Origin: DATJPR01 sp963843525
Lineage (GTDB): Bacteria; Bacteroidota; Ignavibacteria; UBA10030; UBA6906
Direction of reading: 5' to 3'
Assembly (NCBI GenBank): GCA_963843525.1
Contig: CAWJKM010000010.1
Coordinates: forward strand, 1 to 64,000
DNA: 64,000 nucleotides
The notes below the pieces were generated by a model. That model ran no database searches, was not told where the DNA came from, and was given only the letters and a program-made list of their open reading frames with translations. Below, in pieces: positions 31,676 through 42,870 of this stretch. Position numbers and translations under genes: made by a program. Each line of letters begins with the position of its first letter. The first letter of the stretch is position 1.

Positions 31676-32494
31676 ATGCATATTGTCGTGAATGGTGCCA
31701 ATCTTCTGGTGGATCAATCCGGGAATGCTGCCGGGATGCCGGTGGTGTTCATCCACGGTTTCCCATTCAGTCACGCGATGTGGGATGCTCAGGTTCAGGC
31801 GGCGGGGAGGTTCTTCAGGACCGTCGCATACGACATTCGCGGTCACGGGATGAGCGATGTGGGAGACGGACAGTACACGATTGAAGGGCACGTCGATGAC
31901 TTGTTTGCCCTCCTGACAGCGCTCGACATCGACCGTCCGGTGATCGTCGGCCTTTCGATGGGCGGGTATATCGCCCTGCGGGCCCTCGAACGCGATCAGA
32001 CGCGATTTTGCGCGGCGGTCCTGTGCGACACCCGGAGCGAAGCAGACTCGAACGAAGCGAAGCTCAAGCGTTTCGCCGCGGCCGGAGAGGTGAAGCGGAG
32101 CGGGTCGGAAGCCTTCGCGAAGGAGTTTACCGGCGTGGTATTCGCCCCCGGCGCGGAAGACCGCATCCCGGAGGCAGTGCAAAAGATACGATCGATCATC
32201 GCCCATACTCCGCCGCTCAGCATCGCCGGGACGCAGCTGGCGCTCGCGTCGAGGACAGATACCACCGCTGCGCTCCCCTCGTTCAACCTCCCGGTGCTCA
32301 TCCTGGTCGGCGAACACGACCGGACGACGCCGGTCACGGCCGCTGAGGCGATGCATGCGCAGATCCCCGGGTCTCAACTCTTCGTCGTCCCCCGGGCAGC
32401 GCACATGAGCAACCTGGAGAACCCGGAGTTCTTCAATGCGCGATTGATGCGATTTCTCGAAGAGGTGAATCAGCGGAGCGCCCGCGGCGCGTAA
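31676..32494 (+). CDS. Alpha/beta hydrolase
   Basis: A 272-residue hydrolase. The oxyanion region is MPVVFIHGFPFSHAMWDAQV, the strand before the helix reads VAYDIRGHGMSDVGDGQYTI, the nucleophile elbow is VIVGLSMGGYIALRALERDQ (Ser in GxSxG), the acid is in LPVLILVGEHDRTTP and the His in FVVPRAAHMSNLENPEFFN. Substrate unknown; similar proteins include esterases and 3-oxoadipate enol-lactonase-like enzymes. I chose the ATG at 31676 because agggaggg lies just upstream. It is one of the few plus-strand genes in this part and is convergent with the DUF5989 and carB genes. Confidence 0.85.
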   Translation: MHIVVNGANLLVDQSGNAAGMPVVFIHGFPFSHAMWDAQVQAAGRFFRTVAYDIRGHGMSDVGDGQYTIEGHVDDLFALLTALDIDRPVIVGLSMGGYIALRALERDQTRFCAAVLCDTRSEADSNEAKLKRFAAAGEVKRSGSEAFAKEFTGVVFAPGAEDRIPEAVQKIRSIIAHTPPLSIAGTQLALASRTDTTAALPSFNLPVLILVGEHDRTTPVTAAEAMHAQIPGSQLFVVPRAAHMSNLENPEFFNARLMRFLEEVNQRSARGA

Positions 32495-32506
32495 TCTTCC
32501 GCGGGC
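32480..32506. terminator. GC-rich hairpin between convergent genes
   Basis: Arms gcccgcgg (32480-32487) and ccgcgggc (32499-32506) surround the hydrolase stop codon. There is no T-run on either side, so its role as a terminator is uncertain. Confidence 0.3.
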
Positions 32507-32512
32507 CGCCGG

Positions 32513-32680
32513 CTAGAACAAGGTATAGATGAACGGTGCAAGCGCCGAACCCTGCGTGAAGACGATGAGGAGTCCGAGGAGGAGCAGAATGACGAAGATG
32601 GGGCCGAGCCACCATTTCTTCCGCACTTTCATGAACGCCCAGAGTTCCCCGATGATGGACAGCTTCGACGATGATTTCAT
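32513..32680 (-). CDS. DUF5989 family small membrane protein
   Basis: A 55-residue protein: KLSIIGELWAFMKVRKKWWL, then a single membrane helix (GPIFVILLLLGLLIVFTQGS) and the tail ALAPFIYTLF. This is the pattern of DUF5989 (SaxN-like) proteins, whose function is unknown; they are often found near carbamoyltransferase genes. The start at 32680 (MKSSSKLSIIGEL) is preferred. It follows carB by about 26 bases on the same strand. Confidence 0.75.
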   Translation of the reverse strand: MKSSSKLSIIGELWAFMKVRKKWWLGPIFVILLLLGLLIVFTQGSALAPFIYTLF

Positions 32681-32706
32681 GGTTGGCCTCCTGGAAGGAT
32701 CGAGGA

Positions 32707-36033
<3,327 letters not shown>

Positions 36034-36201
36034 GCTGGGATTTGCGCTCGATGGATGTGAAAAGACTCAGTTTTTAATATAATAAGAAAGTGTGAGAAGA
36101 AAAAGGGATGGAAGCGGCTCATGGAATTGTGAGCGCGGATCCCCCGCCGGCGGCTTGAAAGAGAGCCGGGAATCGCGGAACTTCTTGAAGAACGAGGCAT
36201 C

Positions 36202-36423
36202 ATGAAACAACAGGGCATAAAAGCCAGGCGAAAGAGAAATCCGCACCCTGAGGCTGACCTGCCTCTCTTTTGTGATTACACCTGTCCTCACGCCGCCTTC
36301 GCTCCCGCCGACGCAGTCGGCGCCTGTCGCAAAGAACTGGCCGTGTACTGTTCTTTGCTGGAGAAGTTCAATAACAAGAACACTCGTTGCCTCGCAAGAA
36401 AGCTCGGCGACGGCTGGGAGTAA
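36202..36423 (+). CDS. Small Cys-rich protein, function unknown
   Basis: A 73-residue protein with six cysteines in the core: FCDYTCPHAAFAPADAVGAC, then RKELAVYCSLLEKFNNKNTR and CLARK. The spacing suggests a small metal- or cluster-binding fold. A ribosome binding site (gaacgagg) precedes the ATG. I believe similar short proteins occur in Ignavibacteria-type genomes but cannot verify it. The overlapping minus-strand frame (36067-36480) is low-complexity and less likely to be real. Confidence 0.5.
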   Translation: MKQQGIKARRKRNPHPEADLPLFCDYTCPHAAFAPADAVGACRKELAVYCSLLEKFNNKNTRCLARKLGDGWE

Positions 36424-36448
36424 GAAGTAAGATGTAAGAAGTAGGAAG
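36421..36448. repeat. Heptamer repeat, four units (taagaag), inverted relative to the next array
   Basis: Units taagaag, taagatg, taagaag, taggaag. They are reverse complements of the cttctta/cttccta units found in the array that starts 35 bases downstream, so the two arrays face each other. It begins at the stop codon of the small Cys-rich gene. Confidence 0.7.
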
Positions 36449-36482
36449 AAGGCGGCAAGCTCTTCCGATGCTAGGCCCACGG

Positions 36483-36783
36483 CTTTCTGCTTACTGCTTT
36501 CTGCCTACTGCCTACCGCTTTCTGCCTACTGCCTACTGCATACTGCCTATTGCTTTCTGCTTTCTGCCTACTGCATACTGCCTACTGCTTTCTGCTTTCT
36601 GCCTACTGCTTCTTTCTTCCTACGTCTTACTTCTTACTTCCTACTGTTTTCTTCCTACTGTTTTCTGCCTACTGCTTCTTTCTTCCTACGTCTTACTTCT
36701 TACTTCCTACTGTTTTCTGCCTACTGCTTACTGCCTACTGCTTCTTACTTCCTACGTCCTACTTCTTACTTCTTACTTCCTAC
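36483..36783. repeat. Long heptamer array, about 43 units (cctactg/ctttctg/cttcctac family)
   Basis: About 300 bp of uninterrupted 7-base units such as ctttctg, cctactg, catactg, cttccta, cttctta and ctgtttt. A higher-order unit of 66 bp, starting cttctttcttcctacg at 36609 and again at 36675, is also present, with a phase slip of three bases. One strand is almost entirely pyrimidine apart from single A or G per unit. It fills the whole gap between the small Cys-rich gene and cstA; the long frames across it are an artefact of composition. Confidence 0.9.
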
Positions 36784-36796
36784 CCTCTCTCCGTTC

Positions 36797-38647
36797 TCAG
36801 CAACACCCGTACGTCGGTGGTGTAAACTTGCTTGTCTCGATCACCACCTCGCCGTGGACGATATATTCCTTTTTCACCAGAACACGGTACCAGCGTCTGC
36901 ATGCCTCCACGAGGACGACGATCGCACAGACCATGATGATCACCGTCATGGCGGTATTCACCGCCCCCTGGACAACATTCCCGCCCGTTTCCATCATCGG
37001 AAGAAAACTGTCCGTGATGTTCAGCCATCCCGCCGCCAGGGTGGTCGTCGCCACGAACAGCATTGGAATGAACGTGACCCACGCATAGCGGGCCTTCCCT
37101 GCGTTGATGATGGCGCTCGTCCCGACGGCGAGAGCCACCGCCGCGAGCAATTGATTCGCCGTCCCGAACATCGGCCAGATCGTCCCGATGCTGCCCGTCC
37201 AGATGAAATAGGCCCACGAGAACACCACGAGGGTCGTGGCGATGATGTTGCCGGGGATCCAGTTCGGATTCTCGAACCGTTTCCACACCCTTCCGCCGAA
37301 CTCCTGCACGACAAACCGCGCAACGCGTGTTCCCGCATCGATTGTCGTCAGAATAAACAGCGCCTCGAACATGATGGCAAAGTGGTACCAGAACCCCATC
37401 AACCTCGTCAATCCCGGGATCCCGTTGAATATCTGTGCAAAGCCGACCGCCAGCGACACCGCCCCGCCGGGACGTCCCGCAACGGTTTCGCCCACTTCCC
37501 GTGAAAGCTCGGCGAGATTGACCGGCGTCATTCCGAGAGTCGCAAACTTCGCCGGCAACAAGTTGATCGCAAAGTAGTCCGCGGGGTGGAGCGCGCATGC
37601 TGCGATCAGGGCGATGACACCGACAAGTCCTTCCATCAACATCGCTCCATACCCGATGAATCGGGCATCCGATTCTTTGTCCAGCATCTTGGGCGTCGTG
37701 CCCGAGGAGACGAGGGCATGGAATCCGGAAATTGCACCGCAGGCAATGGTGACGAACAGATACGGGAAGAGCTTGCCGCTGAATATCGGACCGCCTCCGT
37801 TGATGTACGCGGTGAGGGCGGGCATTTTCAGATCCGGGTGAACAACGATCACGCCGACCACCAGGAGAAAAATTGTCCCGAGTTTCATGTACGAGCTGAG
37901 GTAATCGCGCGGCACGAGGAGAAGCCACACGGGGAGGACCGAGGCCACAAAGCCGTAAATGGCCATCGCGATAATAATCCCCTCCCGGGAGAGGGAAAAG
38001 AAGGACGCCAGGGGGGAATGGGGGATATAACTGCCGAAGAGGACGGCCGCGACCACGAGTCCGACGCCGATGACGGTTGCTTCGGCGATTTTCCCCGGCC
38101 GGATGCGGTACATCCAGAGACCCACAAGGAGGGCGATCGGAATCGTCATGGCGATGGTAAATGTCCCCCAGGAGCTCTCGTAGAGAGCATTGACGACCGC
38201 GAGACCGAGCCCTGCAAGAGCGATGACGAGAATGATCAGGATCGCAATCGAGCCTATGGTTCCGGCGAGCGGGCTGATCTCATTCCTCGCGATGTCCGCC
38301 AGCGACCGGCCGTTTCGCCGGATCGACGCGACAAGAATCGTGAAGTCGTGGACTGCCCCTGCCAGCACAACCCCGAGGACAAGCCACATGAATCCTGGAA
38401 GGAATCCGAATTGCGCGGCAAGGACGGGACCGATAAGCGGTCCGGCGCCGGCAATAGCCGCAAAGTGATGGCCGAAGAGGACCCACTTGTTGGTCGGCTC
38501 GAAGTTCTGATGGTCGCGCAATCGATGCGCAGGAGTGATGCGGGAATCATCCAGGGCCACGACTTTCGCGGCGATGAACGCGCTGTAGTACCGGTACGCG
38601 ATCACCATGACACCTAACGCCGTAAGAATGAGCGGCAACGCGTTCAT
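36797..38647 (-). CDS. cstA: Carbon starvation protein A (peptide/pyruvate transporter family)
   Basis: A 616-residue protein with about 16 membrane helices. The N-terminal part has TPAHRLRDHQNFEPTNKWVL, FGHHFAAIAGAGPLIGPVLA and QFGFLPGFMWLVLGVVLAGA, the signature of the CstA domain. The C-terminal part has WNWx-like FGTANQLLAAVALAVGTSAI. Members import peptides or pyruvate across the inner membrane, often under nutrient limitation. I chose ATG at 38645-38647 (MNALPLILTALGVMVIAYRY); longer in-frame versions are non-coding in style. It lies 12 bases after yraN. Confidence 0.9.
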   Translation of the reverse strand: MNALPLILTALGVMVIAYRYYSAFIAAKVVALDDSRITPAHRLRDHQNFEPTNKWVLFGHHFAAIAGAGPLIGPVLAAQFGFLPGFMWLVLGVVLAGAVHDFTILVASIRRNGRSLADIARNEISPLAGTIGSIAILIILVIALAGLGLAVVNALYESSWGTFTIAMTIPIALLVGLWMYRIRPGKIAEATVIGVGLVVAAVLFGSYIPHSPLASFFSLSREGIIIAMAIYGFVASVLPVWLLLVPRDYLSSYMKLGTIFLLVVGVIVVHPDLKMPALTAYINGGGPIFSGKLFPYLFVTIACGAISGFHALVSSGTTPKMLDKESDARFIGYGAMLMEGLVGVIALIAACALHPADYFAINLLPAKFATLGMTPVNLAELSREVGETVAGRPGGAVSLAVGFAQIFNGIPGLTRLMGFWYHFAIMFEALFILTTIDAGTRVARFVVQEFGGRVWKRFENPNWIPGNIIATTLVVFSWAYFIWTGSIGTIWPMFGTANQLLAAVALAVGTSAIINAGKARYAWVTFIPMLFVATTTLAAGWLNITDSFLPMMETGGNVVQGAVNTAMTVIIMVCAIVVLVEACRRWYRVLVKKEYIVHGEVVIETSKFTPPTYGCC

Positions 38648-38658
38648 AGAAAATCCCT

Positions 38659-39042
38659 TCAAAGGATGAGGACATTTTTGAAGTGACTGACCTCCGGCCG
38701 GTGGTTTATCAGCAAGACCGCAACGACGTCGAAGCGACACACCTGCTCTTCGATGCCCTGTTCCGCAAGATAGCACCGGGCGACCCGGCGCATCTGCTGC
38801 AGTTTGTGCGCGGTGATTGCGCACTCCGGAGGGCCGAACTCGAGGTTCTCCCGCGTCTTGACCTCGCAGAAGACCAGGTCATCGCCGTCCATGGCGAGGA
38901 TGTCAATCTCGCCGACAAGGGTTTCACAGTTCCGACCGATAATTTCGAATCCATGGAGTTCAAGAAAATGTGCAGCGATCTCCTCGCCGTGAAGGCCGAT
39001 GAGCTGATTGTGGCCCGGATGTGACGAATGTGAGGCTTTCAT
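38659..39042 (-). CDS. YraN family protein (UPF0102, endonuclease-like)
   Basis: A 127-residue protein with a PD-(D/E)xK-like fold: GLHGEEIAAHFLELHGFEII, NCETLVGEIDILAMDGDDLV, FCEVKTRENLEFGPPECAIT, and KLQQMRRVARCYLAEQGIEE. Its cellular role is unknown. The start at 39042 has a strong ribosome binding site (aggagggg). It sits between rnhB and cstA; yraN next to rnhB is a very common bacterial arrangement. Confidence 0.85.
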   Translation of the reverse strand: MKASHSSHPGHNQLIGLHGEEIAAHFLELHGFEIIGRNCETLVGEIDILAMDGDDLVFCEVKTRENLEFGPPECAITAHKLQQMRRVARCYLAEQGIEEQVCRFDVVAVLLINHRPEVSHFKNVLIL

Positions 39043-39133
39043 ATCCCCTCCTGTTTCTGCGCGGGAGAGTTTCGGTGTGCAGACCGCGGGCATGCGGGAG
39101 GGAAACCAGGGAATCGTGCGGGTCAGCACCCTG

Positions 39134-39745
39134 CTACGGGCTTTCTTCCCGGAGGAGGATGGAACGAAGGAACGATTGCCGGTGAATGGGAGAGGAACCA
39201 AGCTCGCGCAACGCCTGGAGATGCTGCGGGGTGCCGTAGCCCTTGTGTCGGGCGAACCCGTAGCCCGGATATTCGCCGTCCAACTTCACCATCAACCGGT
39301 CGCGCCAGACCTTCGCAAGGATCGATGCGGCGGCGATGGAAAAACAGCGGGCGTCGCCGCCGACGATCGTCGTGAAATTGTAGTCGACGGTGAGAAATCT
39401 GTTTCCGTCGACAAGGACATGATCGGGACGAAACGGAAGCTGCTCCAGCGCGTTGTGCATCGCGGCAAACGTGGCGTTCAGAATGTTGATCCGGTCGATC
39501 GTCTCGTGATCCGCCATGCCGATCCCGTACCCGAGAGCGACGCGAATGATCTCGTCGTAGAGTTTCTCCCTTTTCTCCGGCTTGAGCTTTTTCGAGTCGT
39601 CCACCCCCGCAATCTCCGTTCCCGGACGGAACACGACTGCGGCGGCGACGACCGGTCCGGCGAGCGGACCGCGTCCGGCCTCATCGACCCCGGCGATATG
39701 GTCAAACCCCAGGTCGTGGAAATGTCGTTCGAACTCAGAATTCAT
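39134..39745 (-). CDS. rnhB: Ribonuclease HII
   Basis: Cuts RNA of RNA/DNA hybrids and removes misincorporated ribonucleotides. The 203-residue protein shows IAGVDEAGRGPLAGPVVAAA (catalytic Asp-Glu), GVDDSKKLKPEKREKLYDEI, HVLVDGN (Asp), and ARCFSIAAASILAKVWRDRL (Asp). The full set of active-site residues is present. Its start overlaps the end of the Omp85 gene by about ten bases. Confidence 0.95.
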   Translation of the reverse strand: MNSEFERHFHDLGFDHIAGVDEAGRGPLAGPVVAAAVVFRPGTEIAGVDDSKKLKPEKREKLYDEIIRVALGYGIGMADHETIDRINILNATFAAMHNALEQLPFRPDHVLVDGNRFLTVDYNFTTIVGGDARCFSIAAASILAKVWRDRLMVKLDGEYPGYGFARHKGYGTPQHLQALRELGSSPIHRQSFLRSILLREESP

Positions 39746-41555
39746 TGATGATGTTCACATGAATCTTGGCGGTGCTGAAGGTGTCCCCCTGGCCCAGGGC
39801 GAAGCTCACCCCGATGTTGCCGAGCGGTGTGTCAACCCGGACGCCGACGCCGTAGCCGTATTTGAACGCTTCCGCCGAGGGGAGGGCCCGGATTTCGTCC
39901 GCAGGACGGGCATAGTATCCCGTGTCGAAAAAGAGGAAGAAGAACGACCGCCGGTCGAGGACGAAACGGTATTCGGTGTTGGTCCACGCAATCTTCGACC
40001 CGAGGAACTGGTTTTCCCGGTACCCGCGCAATGTCGTCGCTCCGCCGAACCGGAACATGTCGCTCTCGCTCACATTCCCTCCCCGCACATCGTGACCATG
40101 GAGGCCGAACGCGAGAACCTGGCGACGAATGAACTGGAAGTACACCTCGAGGTCAAGTTGCAGGCGCTGGATGGTCGATGTCCCGCCGCCGAGTCCGGTG
40201 ATCACCGACGCCGTGGCGTGCTTTCTCCCGAACGAGTACGCAATGCGATACAGCGCTCCGGAAAGCGGATTGATCGGATCGCTCCGCGTGTCGAACGCGA
40301 GATCGGCGCCGAACGAGAACGTGCTGCTTGCAGGGATCGGACTCTGGTACGTCGAATCGAAGGAGGGGATCACACGCTGTGAATTCAGCGTGAGACCCGC
40401 CGTAATATTGTCCGAAGGCATTGCTTCGAAGCGCGCATCGAGATTCCGCTGCACGTAACTCGAGTCCTGCTGACGCTGGAAAAAACCGCCGCCAACATTG
40501 AACGGCAGCCCGAACACCCAGGGCTCCATGTATTGCGCCTGGATCTCTTCCGAGCGCTGGTCCTCCCTCTGCCAGCGGAGCTGGAGCTTTCTGCCGGTGC
40601 CAAAGAGGTTCCTCATCGAGACAGAGGCGAGGCCCGTCACATACCCGCTTTGTCCTGCCGCCGAAGGGATATAGCCCAGCACTCCGTCAAAGGTGTTCGT
40701 GGACCCTTCCTGGACACGGATAAGCAAACCGTTTCGTTGCCCGTGCGAATAGAGTTCCGGTTCCTCGACGGAGGAGAAAATATTGAGCTTGAGAAGGCGC
40801 CGTCTGACAGCCTCAACGCGGACGGGATCATAGGGATCTCCCGCCGCGATGCGTGTCTCCCGGAGAATGACATCGGCGTTGGTTTCCTTGTTCCCTTCCA
40901 CCCGCAGTTCACCGATGGTAACCCTGGGACCCTCATCAACCACGATGCCAATGTCGATGGTATCGACCTCCGTCCCCGGTCGTGCGGTGAGAGACTCGAT
41001 GGAGCATCGTGCGTACGGGTGGGCGAGCTTTTCATACTCCCGTAGAAGATCGTCGAGATCCCGTTCAAGGACGGGCGGCGAGAGCGGATCGCCGGGGTGA
41101 ACGGAAAATCCTTCCGTCCCCTCTCGTGAAAGAAGACTTTCCCCCCGGAGATGGATCGACCCGACAATGCTCCTCCGACCTTCCTTCACTGACACGGCAA
41201 TGTCGACCTGTCCGCCGTTGGAGGAAAACACGGTATCGGCAATGCGGAGGCGTGCGTTCAGGAATCCCTGTGCCCTGTAGGCTTCTTCCACCGCGTCCAG
41301 GTCCGCGGTCAGGCGCGGGGCGGAGTAGACGGCTCCTGCGCGGACGGACATCAACTCCGTGAGCTGCCGCGGCGTGAAGTAATCATTGCCCGTGAACGAA
41401 ATTGAACGGACGGTGACCGGGGATCCAGAGGCGGGAATTGCGCCGATCAGGAGGGCAAGGAGAAGGAGATGCGCTCCCCGGGCACGACGAGCATCCGGTG
41501 GGCCGCTCTCTTCGACCGTACTCTCCTTCGTGGAGGCGCCATACAACCCGTCCAT
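39735..41555 (-). CDS. Omp85/BamA-family outer membrane protein
   Basis: A 606-residue protein with a hydrophobic signal (HLLLLALLIGAIPASGSPVT), three POTRA-like domains (for example VTVRSISFTGNDYFTPRQLT and RVTIGELRVEGNKETNADVI) and a C-terminal 16-strand barrel ending in Phe. The Omp85 motif near the end is TTLRGYRENQFLGSKIAWTN (RGY). It is shorter than BamA (fewer POTRAs) and may be a paralogue working in another assembly or translocation task. It is flanked by the GWxTD gene and rnhB. The N-terminal 30 residues before the signal are unusual, so the start may be further downstream. Confidence 0.85.
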   Translation of the reverse strand: MDGLYGASTKESTVEESGPPDARRARGAHLLLLALLIGAIPASGSPVTVRSISFTGNDYFTPRQLTELMSVRAGAVYSAPRLTADLDAVEEAYRAQGFLNARLRIADTVFSSNGGQVDIAVSVKEGRRSIVGSIHLRGESLLSREGTEGFSVHPGDPLSPPVLERDLDDLLREYEKLAHPYARCSIESLTARPGTEVDTIDIGIVVDEGPRVTIGELRVEGNKETNADVILRETRIAAGDPYDPVRVEAVRRRLLKLNIFSSVEEPELYSHGQRNGLLIRVQEGSTNTFDGVLGYIPSAAGQSGYVTGLASVSMRNLFGTGRKLQLRWQREDQRSEEIQAQYMEPWVFGLPFNVGGGFFQRQQDSSYVQRNLDARFEAMPSDNITAGLTLNSQRVIPSFDSTYQSPIPASSTFSFGADLAFDTRSDPINPLSGALYRIAYSFGRKHATASVITGLGGGTSTIQRLQLDLEVYFQFIRRQVLAFGLHGHDVRGGNVSESDMFRFGGATTLRGYRENQFLGSKIAWTNTEYRFVLDRRSFFFLFFDTGYYARPADEIRALPSAEAFKYGYGVGVRVDTPLGNIGVSFALGQGDTFSTAKIHVNIINEF

Positions 41556-41577
41556 CGTCCTCTATCCTCTCCGTGTA

Positions 41578-42861
41578 TCAACGACTGTACCGGTATAAAT
41601 CCGAAATCGGGGTGACCAGCCGGTAGTCTCCAAACCCCGTCTCGTCGACAAAAACATACGACTGGTTGATATCGTAGTACGACCAGACCTCGTACGGCTT
41701 GGAATCCATATCGAAGGGATGGCGATCAATATTGCTGGGAGGGCCGAGAATGATGTACACCATCCCCATGTCGGTTTTCCAGCCGGCGCGGTAGCGGGAG
41801 AAATGTTTGTCGGCGTAATCCACCCGTGCGTAATACGCCTCCATCCGTTCATTCCTCGGGGTGTTCGGGTTCGGATCGCGCCTTTTCCAGAAGGCAAGAA
41901 ACAACTGTTGCTTTTCCTCGGTCGTCTTCGCCGCCTTGAGCGAGTCGAATTCCGAATCGCGCGCGATGTACCGGAGCTGGTCGATGGCCAGGTCGAGGCT
42001 GTTCACGCTCATCGGCATACCGCGCCACCGGATGACGAACGGCCGGGCAACCTCCGTGAAAAAGGCCGAGGAATCCTTCGAGCGCGCGACCAGCGCCAGC
42101 TTATAGTCCCCGACGGAAAGGGTGGAGCTGTTGATGCGGAGGAAGATATCGTTCCGGCCGGGCTCGAAGTATTGTACCGTGTCGGTCTTCCAGATTTCTT
42201 CATTCTTTTTGTCGATTACCGATGCCGTGAGCCGGACACTGTCCTGGATGCCCCTGTCATATCCCTGGCAGAAGATGTAAAACGCGTCGGGGATGATCCC
42301 CATGTTCTCGCTCACGCTGGGAACAATCTTTTTCACCCCTCCCGTGTCAACCATCCGGCTCAACAACATAATGCTGCTCAGGCTCAGCCCGGGCCGGTTG
42401 TACGAAGGAACCAGAAAGGTCTGCTTCAGCTGCCGCACATTTTTCGTGTCGTTGTCACGCACCTGGACACCCAGACTGTATTTTCCGGGTGTGACGGTGA
42501 ACGATCTCTGGGAGATCTTCGCCGCCCCTCCCATGACCGTCTGATTGAACGTCAGCCCGCGGAGATGCTCCGTCCAGGTTTGTTCGCTGGAAACGTTGTT
42601 CAAAGAATCATAGAGGGTGGCGGTCAGGTCATAGGACGCGCCGTAGGTATCGCCTTCCTTGACAAACGAGAGATACTCGAATCCGACCTGGACAAAAAGG
42701 TCGATCCTGCTTTTGGTGGAATCGGAAGAGGCATACGTCAGCGCCTGCACAATGAACTCCGGGGACGATTCCGCTTCCTTATCCGGCGTCATCTCCTGTG
42801 CACAGACCGGCGAAGAAAAGAGCAACGCCGCTGCAGCCACCACGAAGTCGCGGCGAACCAT
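41578..42861 (-). CDS. GWxTD-domain exported protein
   Basis: A 427-residue protein with a signal peptide (FVVAAAALLFSSPVCAQEMT). The C-terminal domain contains KRRDPNPNTPRNERMEAYYA, FSRYRAGWKTDMGMVYIILG and SYYDINQSYVFVDETGFGDY, the GWxTD domain found mainly in the Bacteroidota/Chlorobi and Acidobacteria lineages. Its function is unknown. The rest is beta-rich (IELTASVIDKKNEEIWKTDT type). It lies between rimO and the Omp85 gene with only 10- and 22-base gaps, so all are probably cotranscribed. Confidence 0.85.
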   Translation of the reverse strand: MVRRDFVVAAAALLFSSPVCAQEMTPDKEAESSPEFIVQALTYASSDSTKSRIDLFVQVGFEYLSFVKEGDTYGASYDLTATLYDSLNNVSSEQTWTEHLRGLTFNQTVMGGAAKISQRSFTVTPGKYSLGVQVRDNDTKNVRQLKQTFLVPSYNRPGLSLSSIMLLSRMVDTGGVKKIVPSVSENMGIIPDAFYIFCQGYDRGIQDSVRLTASVIDKKNEEIWKTDTVQYFEPGRNDIFLRINSSTLSVGDYKLALVARSKDSSAFFTEVARPFVIRWRGMPMSVNSLDLAIDQLRYIARDSEFDSLKAAKTTEEKQQLFLAFWKRRDPNPNTPRNERMEAYYARVDYADKHFSRYRAGWKTDMGMVYIILGPPSNIDRHPFDMDSKPYEVWSYYDINQSYVFVDETGFGDYRLVTPISDLYRYSR

Positions 42862-42870
42862 GAGAGTCCT

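Noticed and set aside
36067..36480. Minus-strand 137-residue frame near the repeat array
   Set aside because: Low-complexity, starts inside or beside the repeats, and conflicts with a better small plus-strand gene.
36483..36783. CRISPR array
   Set aside because: The repeats are contiguous 7-base units with no unique spacers of fixed length and no cas genes nearby.
36468..37088. Plus-strand frame encoding Leu/Tyr/Ser-rich protein
   Set aside because: It is a translation of the heptamer array and then antisense to cstA.
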